Shown: positions 18,744-27,524 of the stretch, in pieces
Position numbering within the stretch: the stretch's first letter is position 1
Layout of the letters: each line of letters starts with the position of its first letter
Origin: Verrucomicrobiota bacterium
Lineage (GTDB): Bacteria > Verrucomicrobiota > Verrucomicrobiia > CAIQCK01
NCBI GenBank assembly: GCA_016222825.1
Contig: JACRQF010000010.1
Span: 682,001 to 746,000 of the forward strand
Direction of reading: 5' to 3'
DNA: 64,000 nucleotides
Translations under genes and position numbers: made by a program
The notes under the pieces: model-generated
Database searches by the model: none
Told to the model about the DNA's origin: nothing
What the model saw: only the letters and a program-made list of their open reading frames with translations

Positions 18744-19466
18744 ATGAAAATGTTCAAACTGGCAATCATAAGCGGCGTCATGCTGGTGTTGGCGCTCTGC
18801 GGCATGGCTGGAGCGACGGCGACCGATCCCAAGACGCTCGAAACCAGCCTCGCATGGGCGCAGATGATGGCGGAGGCGCCGGGCAACGGCGAAGGCGATC
18901 TGGCGTGGAGTTCGCATTGGCGCAACGAAGCGGGGCGATTCGCCAGCGAACTGATGCTGGCGCAAATGGACAAGAAGCCCGGCTTTCCAAGCGCGCCGGC
19001 CGCCGCGGCTGATCCTAACGCGCCATTCCGGGCCGCGCCAACGCCGGAAGAGAATCTGGCGCGCGTGCCCGCGCCCAAGGTGACGACGGAGAGTGACTAC
19101 ATTCCAAAACTCCGGCCCGGTGAAACGGCGGGCGTGACCGTTGACTACTCGCGGATTGAATCGCTGATCAGTCGGCCGCCCGCGGAGCCAACTTCAACCG
19201 CACCGGTGATTCCGCCACTCATGGGCTATGGCATGGCGGCTCCCTATATGGGCTACGGCTGGAACACACCGTGGTCGGGCGGTTGGGGCGGTTGGGGTGG
19301 CGGCGCGTGGGGCGGCAGGAGCGGATGGTGGGCCGGGCGGCGGAGCTATTGGGCGCCACCGTGCGTGCTGGCGTCGCCGGTGTATTACGATCCGTATGGC
19401 TGCGGCGGCATTTCCGGCGGGTTCTTCTACAGAAGCCGTCACTTCGGGATTGGTTTGCGTTTTTAA
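18744..19466 (+). CDS. Small secreted Gly/Trp-rich protein of unknown function
   Basis: 240 residues from the ATG at 18744 with GAGG eight bases upstream; a GTG nine bases earlier is the alternative. A signal peptide (FKLAIISGVMLVLALCGMAGA) is followed by an Ala/Pro-rich linker. The C-terminal 60 residues are rich in Gly, Trp and Tyr (GGWGGWGGGAWGGRSGWW) and end in FYRSRHFGIGLRF, a pattern like an amphipathic last strand. I do not recognise a family. The composition suggests a cell-surface or outer-membrane-associated protein. It follows the GHL10 gene after 74 bp and may be cotranscribed. Confidence 0.7.
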   Translation: MKMFKLAIISGVMLVLALCGMAGATATDPKTLETSLAWAQMMAEAPGNGEGDLAWSSHWRNEAGRFASELMLAQMDKKPGFPSAPAAAADPNAPFRAAPTPEENLARVPAPKVTTESDYIPKLRPGETAGVTVDYSRIESLISRPPAEPTSTAPVIPPLMGYGMAAPYMGYGWNTPWSGGWGGWGGGAWGGRSGWWAGRRSYWAPPCVLASPVYYDPYGCGGISGGFFYRSRHFGIGLRF

Positions 19467-19536
19467 CTCCACGGCTTTCCCGGAAGCCAACGCGTCTGCT
19501 TGACAGACAGCGCCTGGAGCCACACGGTTGTGTGGT

Positions 19537-20949
19537 ATGGCACCGCGGCACCAACGGATCCTGCACGTGGACGGAGATGCTTTCTTCGCCTCGTGCGAGG
19601 TCGCCCTTGACCCGGCACTCCGAAACCGACCGGTGTATGTCGGCGGCGGACGGCGGGGCGACGGCATCGTCATCGCCGCCAACTATATTGCCAAGCGATT
19701 CGGCCTCATTACCGGCATGGCTTGCTTCGAGGCGCGGCGGAAATGCCCCGAGGGCGTGCTGGTGCGACCGCACTACAACGAGTATCGCCGGCTGTCGCTG
19801 GAGATTTTCAAGCGGCTGAAGAACTACACGCCGACGCTGGTGCCCACTTCGATTGACGAAGGGTTTCTCGATTTCACTGATTCGCCGCGCGTCTTTGGCT
19901 GTCGCACCGCGACCGAGCTGGCGGAACAAATCCGGCGACAGATTGCGACGGAGGTCGGCGTGCCGATCTCGGCGGGACTCGGCTCATCGCGCTGGCTGGC
20001 GAAGCTGGCGACGGAACATTGCAAGCCGGACAGTTTTCTCGAAGTGCCGGAGGGCCGGGAGCGCGAGTTCCTCGCGCTGGTCCCGGTGAAGAAACTCACG
20101 GGCATCGCCGAGCGGCGGGCGCGGGCGTTGCGGTCGCTGGGCGTGCGGACCCTCGGCGAGGTGGCGCGGCTGCCGCTGGAGATGTTGCGGCGGCGGTTCG
20201 GCGTGTTCGGGTTGGAGTTGTGGTTGCTCGCGCGCGGCGAACTCCACGAAACGCTCGAGCCCTCCAACAACGCCCGCACGTGCATCAGCAGCGCCACGAC
20301 ATTGCCCTACGACGAGCCGGATCACGAGGCGGCGCTGCTGTTCCTGCTGGACCAGACGGAGCGGGTGATCACAACGTTTTTCCGCGAGAACCTCAAGGCG
20401 CGGGAGATGGGCGTGTTCGTGCGCTTCCGCGGCTTCGAGGGCGACGGACGCAGCGTGCGGTTTCCGGCGGCACAGTTTGAGCCACGCGTGATTGACCCCG
20501 TGGTTGAACAGTTGTTCCACGAGTTGGTGGCGGGGCAGCGGGAGCCAATCCGGCAGGTGTGCATTCATTTCTGGAACTTCGAGCCGCTGGACCTGCAGCC
20601 GGACCTGTTCGGCGAACACCCGGAGTTCAAGCGCCGCGAGTTGCACCACGCGCTGGAGGAAATCGAGGCCCGCTACGGCCCGCGCAGCGTCAAGAGCGGC
20701 ACGCGGCTGCTGGCGGAATCGCAGGCGGCGCACTTGCTGGGCGAGAAGGCGAAGTGCCCGTTCGTGCCGCAGCGCGAGATGGAAATCAAAGTCGGCCAGT
20801 TGCCGGAGGCGCTCCGCGAGAACACACTTGACGCTGTCTATGAGGATGAGTGGCGGCCGCTGGAGCCGGGCGATGGCGGCGCGAGCGGCGAGTTGCCGCT
20901 GCCGCGCACCTGGGGCCGCTCGACCAGCCGCGCGACAAAATTTGGCTGA
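19537..20949 (+). CDS. dinB: Y-family DNA polymerase (DinB/Pol IV type)
   Basis: 470 residues from the ATG at 19537 (a TTG nine bases upstream is the alternative). The metal-binding palm motifs are present: HVDGDAFFASCE with D12, and SIDEGFLD with D107-E108. A helix-hairpin-helix region (KKLTGIAERRARALRSLGV) and a little-finger domain follow. It is longer than classical Pol IV (about 350 residues) by a tail of roughly 70 residues containing PFVPQREMEI and LPLPRTWG, which lacks an obvious beta-clamp motif. Function: translesion synthesis on damaged DNA. It is convergent with the transporter gene, one base apart, so the two probably share termination signals. Confidence 0.9.
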   Translation: MAPRHQRILHVDGDAFFASCEVALDPALRNRPVYVGGGRRGDGIVIAANYIAKRFGLITGMACFEARRKCPEGVLVRPHYNEYRRLSLEIFKRLKNYTPTLVPTSIDEGFLDFTDSPRVFGCRTATELAEQIRRQIATEVGVPISAGLGSSRWLAKLATEHCKPDSFLEVPEGREREFLALVPVKKLTGIAERRARALRSLGVRTLGEVARLPLEMLRRRFGVFGLELWLLARGELHETLEPSNNARTCISSATTLPYDEPDHEAALLFLLDQTERVITTFFRENLKAREMGVFVRFRGFEGDGRSVRFPAAQFEPRVIDPVVEQLFHELVAGQREPIRQVCIHFWNFEPLDLQPDLFGEHPEFKRRELHHALEEIEARYGPRSVKSGTRLLAESQAAHLLGEKAKCPFVPQREMEIKVGQLPEALRENTLDAVYEDEWRPLEPGDGGASGELPLPRTWGRSTSRATKFG

Positions 20950-20950
20950 C

Positions 20951-21922
20951 TTAGCAACCGCCGAAGAGCCACATCACCAGCGGCAGGACCAGCAGCAGAT
21001 ACATCGCGGTGTTGACGACGAAAAGCACGGAGGCTTCGCGAGGGCGTAGGTCGAACATGTTTGCCAGCGCCACCATTGTCACCGAGGTCGGCACAAACGA
21101 CTGCACCACGACGACGTCCCAGCGCAGGTCGCGCAGCGCCAGCGGCGTCCACCACGTTGCGCACGCCAGCGCCAGCCCCACCGCCGCCCCGATGCCGAAC
21201 CGCACCACAGCCAGGCCGGCCAGCATCCGCCACAGCGACTGCACCCGCGAGAAGTGCAGCAGCAGGCCAATGCCAAAGAACGCCATCGGTGTGATGCTAA
21301 ACACCAGAATGTCCAGCACGTGCCACGCGACGATTTGCGGCGGGCGCGGCACCCCCATCACCGAGAGAACGATCCCCAGCACCACCACCGGCAATCCCGC
21401 CGAGCGCCAGTCGAAGAGGCTGCTGACGATCAGTTTCCGCATCGAGGCGGTTGGATGCGAGGAGGAGTAATGGCGCGCGAGCGGATAAAGCAACACCACC
21501 ATCGTTGGCGTGAACAGCAAGATGTAGAGGTTGGACAGGCCCATGCCCGGCTCGCCGTAGAGTAGGTAAAGCACGAACGCACCCATCGTGAAGCCGTTGT
21601 TGCCCGTGCCGCCCGCCGTGGCGAACAACCCGGTTTCGGCGCGGTCGTGCGTGACGAACCGCGCCAGAGCCAGCGACAGGAACGTCATCACCACGATGTG
21701 CGCCGCCGCCGACAACGGCAGGGCGATGTCCGCGAAGTGGAGCGGCGTGCCCCAAATGCTCAGCCCGCCGACGATCGGGTAGGCAAACACGCCGACGAAC
21801 GTCATGATCCTTCGAGCCGCGCGGTCGCCGGCCAGTCCGAAACAACGGCAGGTGTAGCCCGCCGCAATGGCCGCCATCACGGTGCCTGCCGCTATCGTCA
21901 ATCTGATTGCCGTATCTGTCAT
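20951..21922 (-). CDS. AEC-family transporter (auxin efflux carrier type)
   Basis: 323 residues, almost entirely hydrophobic, with about ten predicted membrane segments arranged in two halves as in the AEC/BASS fold. Segments include IRLTIAAGTVMAAIAAGY, LPVVVLGIVLSVMGV, MAFFGIGLLLHFS and VLFVVNTAMYLLLVLPLVMW. The polar GGTGNNGFTMGAF break in the middle resembles the crossover helix that binds substrate in this fold. These inner-membrane carriers move organic anions such as malate or malonate; the substrate is not predictable here. It is divergent from folC across 140 bp that includes a small REP palindrome. Confidence 0.87.
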   Translation of the reverse strand: MTDTAIRLTIAAGTVMAAIAAGYTCRCFGLAGDRAARRIMTFVGVFAYPIVGGLSIWGTPLHFADIALPLSAAAHIVVMTFLSLALARFVTHDRAETGLFATAGGTGNNGFTMGAFVLYLLYGEPGMGLSNLYILLFTPTMVVLLYPLARHYSSSHPTASMRKLIVSSLFDWRSAGLPVVVLGIVLSVMGVPRPPQIVAWHVLDILVFSITPMAFFGIGLLLHFSRVQSLWRMLAGLAVVRFGIGAAVGLALACATWWTPLALRDLRWDVVVVQSFVPTSVTMVALANMFDLRPREASVLFVVNTAMYLLLVLPLVMWLFGGC

Positions 21923-21985
21923 CGTGCGCCTTTGTCTGTAGCAGAACCGGCTCGACGATGCGTGAAAAATTTGCGCAGTCTCGCA

Positions 21986-22011
21986 CCGCCGGCAGGAATG
22001 CCGGCGCTACG
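21986..22011. repeat. Short REP-like palindrome (copy A)
   Basis: Hairpin built on GCCGGCAGGAATGCCGGC followed by GCTACG, between the divergent transporter and folC genes. A close relative with GGGATGTCGGCGCTACGG lies at 27881-27906, so this is a dispersed element rather than a local terminator. Confidence 0.7.
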
Positions 22012-22062
22012 CGTCCCCCGCTCCGTTGACCCGCCTCGCCCGCGCGTGTTAGCGTCGGCTCG

Positions 22063-23361
22063 GTGACTTACGAGCAAACAGTCGAATACCTCTATGGCAT
22101 CCAGCTTTTCGGCATCAAGCTGGGCTTGGAGAACATCCGCGCCCTGCTGGCGTTGATGGGCAACCCCCACGAGACGTCGCCGCTGGCGGGCCGCTTCATC
22201 CACGTCGCCGGCACCAACGGCAAGGGCAGCGTCGCGGCGATGCTCAACGCCATCGGCCAGCGCGCCGGCCTGCGCGTCGGCCTTTACACTTCGCCGCATT
22301 TGGTCAGCTTCTGCGAGCGCATCCAGGTGAACAGCCAGCCCATCCCGCAGGCGGATGTCGTGCGGCTGGTGGGCGAAATCAGGCCGCTGATGCAGCGCGT
22401 CGCGGAAATGCCGGAGCACGCGCACCCGACGTTCTTCGAGGCGATCACGGCGATGGCGCTCCGCTACTTTCAGGAGCGGCGCTGCGAGCTTGTCGTCTGG
22501 GAGACTGGCATGGGCGGCCGGCTCGACGCCACCAACGTCGTCACGCCGTCGGTCAGCGTCATCACCAACGTCCAACTCGACCACGCCGCCTATCTCGGCG
22601 ACACCGTCGCGAAGATCGCGGTCGAAAAAGCCGGCATCATCAAGCCCGGCGTGCCGGTCGTCACCGCGACGGCGGACATGGCGGCGCTGGAGGTCATCGC
22701 GCGGACAGCCGCGGAGGCGCACGCGCCGCTGACGGTGGTGCGGCCGGGGGGCTGCCAGCCGCTCGGCGACGACTTGCGCGGCCAGCGCATCCGTGTCGGC
22801 GGGATCGAGTGCATGATCCCGCTGGTCGGCGCGCACCAGGTGATGAACGCGGCGACGGCTGTCACGACGGCGCGGCTGGCGCTGAAGGTGTCCGACGAAA
22901 TGATTTGCGAGGGACTGGCCCGAACGCGGTGGCCGGGCCGGTTTCACATGCTGCCGGGCAAGCCGGTCGTCGTGCTCGACGGGGCGCACAATCTCGCCGC
23001 CGCCGAGGCGCTCGGCACGACGCTGGAGCGGCATTTCCACGGGCAGCGACTGACGTTGATCCTCGGCATCCTGCGCGACAAGGATTGCGAAGGCGTCTGC
23101 CGGGTGCTTGCACCGCGCGCGACGGAGGTGTTGACGGTGCGGGTGCCCAGCGAGCGCACGGCCAGCCCGGCGGAGCTGACGGAGATTTGCCGTCGGGTCG
23201 CGCCGGGCGTGCGGGTCCACAACGCCAACACGGTGGCGGCGGCGCTGGAGGAATGCAACGATCACGACGGCGTGGTGCTGGTGACCGGCTCGTTGTTCCT
23301 GGTGGGCGAGACGCTGGCGCTGGTGCAGCGGCGGCGGTTGGAGGCGGGGTTGAACCAGTGA
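22063..23361 (+). CDS. folC: Folylpolyglutamate synthase / dihydrofolate synthase
   Basis: 432 residues starting at GTG 22063. The Mur-ligase-type P-loop G50-TNGKGS is present, followed by GLYTSPHL, the ETGMGGRLDATN carbamate/magnesium region, and LDGAHN in the C-terminal domain. The length is typical for FolC. It joins glutamate to dihydropteroate and tetrahydrofolates in the cytoplasm. The usual partner accD is not beside it. Its stop codon overlaps the GTG start of the HAD gene (GTGA, 23358-23361), which indicates translational coupling. Confidence 0.95.
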   Translation: MTYEQTVEYLYGIQLFGIKLGLENIRALLALMGNPHETSPLAGRFIHVAGTNGKGSVAAMLNAIGQRAGLRVGLYTSPHLVSFCERIQVNSQPIPQADVVRLVGEIRPLMQRVAEMPEHAHPTFFEAITAMALRYFQERRCELVVWETGMGGRLDATNVVTPSVSVITNVQLDHAAYLGDTVAKIAVEKAGIIKPGVPVVTATADMAALEVIARTAAEAHAPLTVVRPGGCQPLGDDLRGQRIRVGGIECMIPLVGAHQVMNAATAVTTARLALKVSDEMICEGLARTRWPGRFHMLPGKPVVVLDGAHNLAAAEALGTTLERHFHGQRLTLILGILRDKDCEGVCRVLAPRATEVLTVRVPSERTASPAELTEICRRVAPGVRVHNANTVAAALEECNDHDGVVLVTGSLFLVGETLALVQRRRLEAGLNQ

Positions 23362-24119
23362 AGAATAGTAATCAGTGGGCAGTGGGCAGTGGACAGTATC
23401 CGAAACTGCGGGCGGTGACGTTTGACGCGGGCGGGACGTTGTTCTATCCGCATCCGTCGGTCGGGGAGATTTACGCGGAAGCGGCACGGCGGCACGGGGC
23501 GGCGGCGGACGCGGCGGCGCTGGAGGACGGATTCCGGCGGGCATGGGTGGCGTGCCATCACGACGACGCGGTGGCCGCGGCGGGCAACGTCAGCCAGCGC
23601 GACTGGTGGCGCGAGCTGGTCTTCCAGACGCTGGAGATGGCGGGCGTGACGATGCCGGATCGCGAGGCGTATTTCCACGAACTCTACGACTTGTTCGCGC
23701 GGCCGGAGGTCTGGCGGCTCTTCCCCGACGCGGTGGAGACGCTGACGGCCGTGAGGCGGCGCGGGCTGAAGGTGGGGCTGCTGTCGAACTGGGACCACCG
23801 CCTGCGGCCGGTGCTGGAGGGGCTGGGGCTGATGTCGCTGCTGGACGCGGTGACGATCTCCTGCGAGGTGGGCGTGGAAAAACCGGACCCGAAGATTTTC
23901 CATGCGGCATGGTCGGCGCTGGGCGTGGCGCGCGGCGAGGAGGCGCTGCACGTCGGCGACAGTTACCGCGACGACGTGCTCGGCGCGCTGGCGGTGGGCA
24001 TGGGCGCGGTGCTGGTGGAACGCGCCGGCAAGCATCCCTGGGACGGCGCGACGATACGAAGGCTGGGCGAATTGGCGGCGCTGCTGGACGGAGAGGGAAA
24101 CGCGGAAGTTAGCGGTTAG
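23358..24119 (+). CDS. HAD-superfamily hydrolase (HDHD3/REG-2-like)
   Basis: 253 residues from the GTG at 23358, which overlaps the folC stop. The first 14 residues (VKNSNQWAVGSGQYP) are encoded by a 7-bp repeat array and are probably not part of the fold. HAD motif I reads FDAGGTL, so the usual second aspartate is replaced by glycine; this occurs in the HDHD3/REG-2 branch and some non-phosphatase members. Motif II is LLSNWD, motif III has K in VEKPDPKIF, and motif IV is VGDSYRDDV. An alpha-helical C1 cap (DGFRRAWVACHHDD) is present. Function probably phosphate-ester hydrolysis, substrate unknown. The last codons and the stop fall inside a second 7-bp array. Confidence 0.87.
   Translation: MKNSNQWAVGSGQYPKLRAVTFDAGGTLFYPHPSVGEIYAEAARRHGAAADAAALEDGFRRAWVACHHDDAVAAAGNVSQRDWWRELVFQTLEMAGVTMPDREAYFHELYDLFARPEVWRLFPDAVETLTAVRRRGLKVGLLSNWDHRLRPVLEGLGLMSLLDAVTISCEVGVEKPDPKIFHAAWSALGVARGEEALHVGDSYRDDVLGALAVGMGAVLVERAGKHPWDGATIRRLGELAALLDGEGNAEVSG
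23373..23397 (+). repeat. Heptamer array, unit CAGTGGG, at the HAD gene start
   Basis: CAGTGGG, CAGTGGG, CAGTGGA and CAGT in tandem, beginning 15 bases after the overlapping GTG start. It encodes QWAVGSGQ as an N-terminal extension ahead of the conserved HAD motif I. Confidence 0.85.
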
Positions 24120-24131
24120 GAGTTTGGAGTC
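24108..24131 (+). repeat. Heptamer array, unit GTTAGNN, across the HAD stop codon
   Basis: GTTAGCG, GTTAGGA, GTTTGGA and GTC in tandem. The TAG stop of the HAD gene (24117-24119) lies within it, so the array supplies the last residues VSG and the stop. Confidence 0.75.
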
Positions 24132-24139
24132 CCAGCCCC

Positions 24140-25357
24140 TCAGTTCTTCTTTTCCGGCTGGTTCGTCTTCTCCGGCTTCTCCGACGTCGCGGGCTTTTCG
24201 CTCACGGCTTGTTTGGCGGCGCGGTCGCGCCAGAAGCGTTTGATGCGGGCACCGATGACGGATTTCTGCGCCTCTTTGCGGATTTGGTCCGCCACCCGCT
24301 GCAACAACACGACGGCGCGGTTCTTAAGCGTGGGCGCGTAGAACGTCACGTCGCAGTCATACCAGGATTGGTCGCTGAACCGCTGCTTGTATTCCGCGTC
24401 GCCCAGGCCGAAATCCAAGCCCATGCAGTTCTTCTCCTTGATGAGTTCCTCGATGACATGCACCAGGAGCAGCGAGCCGAGTTGAAACTCCTTCATCTGC
24501 GGGTCGTAGCCGACGTCCTGGGAGTGGAAGATGTTGTCATACACGCAACCCATCCAGAAAGCCCGCGGCGCGCCGTTCAGATAGAGCACGTAGCCCCGGA
24601 ACTGGCCCTTGGACGCAAACAACCGGCACCGCTTGCTGTAAAACCCGTCGTTCTTGAAGCCGATGCCCAGACCATGTTGATAAGTCTTGGACGCGATGCT
24701 CTCCGCGTCCTGGCAGAACTGCTCCAGATTCTGGCCGTCGTGGAAATGGCGGAAATCCACATCGCCCGCGATGTCCTCGTCCTCGTCCAGTTTCTTACGG
24801 GCCTTCCGAAGCTGCGAGCGGTGGCGGCTGCTGAGCCGCAGCCACAACTCCTCGTTCTTCGGCGGGATCTGCATGATCCAATGCGGCTCCGGCGCCAGGA
24901 ACACGCTCGGCCCCGACCGGCCGGCCTGGGCTTGCAGCGCGCGATAAAACGCCGTGCTCGTCCGCACGTTCGAGAAAATAATGGCGTCGAACGCCCCCTG
25001 CTGGAAGCTGGCGATCAAATGCTCCACCGCGGCCGCCGCCAGCTCATCCCACCACCCGCCCAGCACGCCGCCGGTCATGATCCGCAGCACGCGGGCGCGG
25101 CCGAGCTTGATGTTCGCGTAACCGACCTTCACCGACATCTCCTGCGGCTCCGTGCGGCCCACGAGCAAGCCGACCGGCGCGCCGTCCGCCTGCGCGAGCA
25201 CCACATAAGGCGCGGCGTTGACCGCCCGGGTCGAGAGGACGAGCTGGTAATGCTCGAAGTCCGTGTTGGGGTGGTTCTGCCATTTCTCCCAGAGCGGACG
25301 CCGCTGCTGCACCCCATCCCACTGGGTGGCCGTCTCAAAGGTGAACTTCTCGCTCAT
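24140..25357 (-). CDS. GNAT-fold acyltransferase, BioF2/FemAB-like
   Basis: 405 residues from the ATG at 25357; the frame is open upstream but the extension is unlike the family. The core from residue 10 to 355 has two tandem GNAT folds as in CelD/BcsL and FemAB proteins. RHRSQLRKARKKLDED precedes the second fold, and MKEFQLGSLLLVHVIEELI and LDFGLGDAEYKQRF are typical of it. The C-terminal tail is charged and repetitive (EKPATSEKPEKTNQPEKKN), probably unstructured. Members acylate envelope polysaccharides or add amino acids to peptidoglycan or lipid carriers. The nearby nucleotide-sugar genes on this side of the window fit an envelope role. It is convergent with the HAD gene at 20 bp. Confidence 0.83.
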   Translation of the reverse strand: MSEKFTFETATQWDGVQQRRPLWEKWQNHPNTDFEHYQLVLSTRAVNAAPYVVLAQADGAPVGLLVGRTEPQEMSVKVGYANIKLGRARVLRIMTGGVLGGWWDELAAAAVEHLIASFQQGAFDAIIFSNVRTSTAFYRALQAQAGRSGPSVFLAPEPHWIMQIPPKNEELWLRLSSRHRSQLRKARKKLDEDEDIAGDVDFRHFHDGQNLEQFCQDAESIASKTYQHGLGIGFKNDGFYSKRCRLFASKGQFRGYVLYLNGAPRAFWMGCVYDNIFHSQDVGYDPQMKEFQLGSLLLVHVIEELIKEKNCMGLDFGLGDAEYKQRFSDQSWYDCDVTFYAPTLKNRAVVLLQRVADQIRKEAQKSVIGARIKRFWRDRAAKQAVSEKPATSEKPEKTNQPEKKN

Positions 25358-25603
25358 AGACTGGTTCCTGGATTGTTTCGAGAACTGGCGTTCATCGGAC
25401 CTGCCTCTGCGGGGATTTGTAGCGGATTCGTCGCCGAGGGTCAAGAACGCCGGCCGGGCCATTTTGAGGGCGAGTGAAGAGTTTCGGAAACTGCCGACGG
25501 CGGAGAGATGGAAGCGGACGGATGAAAGATTTCCGCCGGCCCTCAGTTCGCTTCTCGCAGTGTCACCCTTTTTCCATTGTATCGGGCTCTCATGATTTGG
25601 TCG

Positions 25604-25879
25604 TTAGGACAACTTACGCCCTCGAAGAAGTCGTTGGCCAACACTGACAACTACGAAAACTATTCCTCCTACGAGCAGATACAGCACCGCATCACCGACA
25701 ATCCTGTTAGGATTATCTGGATTGCCGCTCCAGGAAACAGCGGCAGCATATGGAAGAACGAAGATGATCTTTGGCAGGGAGAATATATCAAGGTTGGAAG
25801 AGTTGGCCCATTGCAGGTAAACCCGGCTGATGGGGATTCCGACTAGCAGGCTTATGATAATCCGCGTTCGAATTCTCAT
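25604..25879 (-). CDS. Small membrane protein of unknown function
   Basis: 91 residues. Three hydrophobic stretches are visible: IIISLLVGIPISRVYLQW, IIFVLPYAAAVSW and AVLYLLVGGIVFVVVSVGQ, ending in RLLRGRKLS, so the C-terminus is probably cytoplasmic. The DNA is clearly poorer in GC than its neighbours, which hints at transfer. A competing 89-residue frame on the other strand has no membrane or domain pattern. I recognise no family. Coding status is likely but not certain. Confidence 0.5.
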   Translation of the reverse strand: MRIRTRIIISLLVGIPISRVYLQWANSSNLDIFSLPKIIFVLPYAAAVSWSGNPDNPNRIVGDAVLYLLVGGIVFVVVSVGQRLLRGRKLS

Positions 25880-26202
25880 GGAAAGAAACTGGCTGGCATT
25901 CGTTGTAGCGACCGCCTATTCATGAGAGTTCTCTCGCCGGAAACCGGGCAACTCTTTTTCCGGCCATGATCTCCTCGAAGCTCTTCTTTCACTGGCGGCG
26001 ACTATACCGCTTCCGCCGCGCGCTGGCAGCAGCAAACGCTTCGCAAGCCGGGGCGGGCGGCGCAAGGCGAACGCGCCGGGGAAAGCAGAAGGTGTTTGAC
26101 GGGGTTGCGGAGGCGGTGTTAGAGAGAGGGGCGCTTTTTCCGGCGGCAAGCCAGCGCGGGACGGCTTCGGCGGTCCTTGCGTGGAAAAAGCGGCGGATGT
26201 GT
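25880..26202. other. Intergenic stretch before tRNA-Pro, no gene seen
   Basis: About 320 bases without a convincing gene. It holds two small inverted repeats: GCCGGAAA/TTTCCGGC at 25936-25964 and CGCTTTTTCC/GGAAAAAGCG at 26132-26192. An open frame runs through it on the plus strand but continues into the tRNA and has no family features. Confidence 0.6.
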
Positions 26203-26279
<77 letters not shown>

Positions 26280-26289
26280 TTTTCGCAGC

Positions 26290-26353
26290 CGCGTCACTCC
26301 GTGACGCGCATCGTGGTTCATAACAATCGCGTCACGGAGTGGCGCGACTACTA
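26290..26353. repeat. Inverted-repeat element just after tRNA-Pro
   Basis: GCGTCACTCCGTGACGCG and CGCGTCACGGAGTGGCGC form inverted arms (17 of 18 positions pair), followed by GACTACTA. It lies between the tRNA and the start of the epimerase gene and resembles the REP-like palindromes elsewhere in the window. Confidence 0.65.
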
Positions 26354-26371
26354 GCAACGACGACTGACAAC

Positions 26372-27397
26372 ATGAACTGGCTGATCACCGGAGGCGCGGG
26401 TTTCATCGGATGCAACGCGGCGAGCCGCTTGTTGAAGCGGGGAGACCGGGTGACGGTGTTTGACAATCTCTCGCGCAAGGGGACGCGGTCGAACCTGGAC
26501 TGGCTGCGGCAGCAGGGCGGCGCGCTGGAGTTTGTGGAGGGGGACATCCGTGAGATGGCGGCGCTGGAGCGGGTGTTTCTGAAGCGGGAGGTGGACGTGG
26601 TGCTGCATCTGGCGGGCCAGGTGGCGGTGACGACGTCGGTGGAGCGGCCGCGGGAGGATTTCGAGATCAACGCGCTGGGGACGTTCAACGTGCTGGAGGC
26701 GGTGCGGCTGAGCGGGCAGCGGCCGGCGTTCCTCTACTCCTCGACGAACAAGGTCTATGGCGGGATGACGGACATCGGCATCGTGGAGCGCCAGGGCCGC
26801 TACGAATACGCGGAGTTGCCGCAGGGGGTGCCGGAGGACCGGCTGCTGGATTTCCACTCGCCCTACGGCTGCTCGAAGGGCGCGGCGGACCAGTATGTGC
26901 GGGATTACGCGCGCATCTACGGGCTGCGGACGGTGGTGTTCCGGCAGAGCTGCATTTACGGCTGCCGGCAGTTCGGCGTGGAGGACCAGGGCTGGGTGGC
27001 GTGGTTCACCATCGCGGCGGCGCTGGGCAAGCCGATCACCATCTACGGCGACGGCAAACAAATCCGCGACGTGCTCTTCGTCGAGGACCTCGTGCGCGCC
27101 TACGAGATGGCGGCGGAGCAGATCGAGAAGGTTTCCGGGCAGGTCTATAACATCGGCGGCGGGCCGGGGAACTGCATGTCCTTGCTGGAGCTGCTGGCGC
27201 ATCTGGAGCGGATGCTGGGCAAGCCGATACCGCGCACGTTCGGCCACTGGCGGCCGGGCGACCAGCCGGTGTTTGTGTGCGACATCTCGAAGGCGAAGGA
27301 CGAGCTGGGCTGGGAGCCGACGGTGGGCGTGGAGGCGGGCGTGGCCCGGCTGCACGAGTGGGTGATGGCGAACCGCGATTTGTTTGCGGATGTGTGA
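26372..27397 (+). CDS. NAD-dependent epimerase, CDP-paratose 2-epimerase-like SDR
   Basis: 341 residues from the ATG at 26372, which starts directly on the Rossmann strand MNWLITGGAGFIGCN. The extended-SDR catalytic pair is Y165 and K169 in SPYGCSKGAADQY, with S/T upstream in SSTNKVYG. FRQSCIYG, QFGVEDQGWVAW and YGDGKQIRDVLFVEDL match the CDP-paratose 2-epimerase (tyvelose pathway) branch more closely than GalE. It should interconvert a CDP- or UDP-linked sugar for surface polysaccharide. It lies in a neighbourhood of envelope-sugar genes but is on the opposite strand from them. The exact sugar cannot be read from sequence. Confidence 0.85.
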   Translation: MNWLITGGAGFIGCNAASRLLKRGDRVTVFDNLSRKGTRSNLDWLRQQGGALEFVEGDIREMAALERVFLKREVDVVLHLAGQVAVTTSVERPREDFEINALGTFNVLEAVRLSGQRPAFLYSSTNKVYGGMTDIGIVERQGRYEYAELPQGVPEDRLLDFHSPYGCSKGAADQYVRDYARIYGLRTVVFRQSCIYGCRQFGVEDQGWVAWFTIAAALGKPITIYGDGKQIRDVLFVEDLVRAYEMAAEQIEKVSGQVYNIGGGPGNCMSLLELLAHLERMLGKPIPRTFGHWRPGDQPVFVCDISKAKDELGWEPTVGVEAGVARLHEWVMANRDLFADV

Positions 27398-27524
27398 GCG
27401 CAGTCGCGGCAGGCGATTCTTCGGGGAACGGGCTTGGAAGCCTCCCCTGCCCCATCCGAGTCATTCAACGAGGACACACCTCAAGAGCGTGTTGTCCAAC
27501 CCAAGCTCTTTGCTTCTGACGCTC

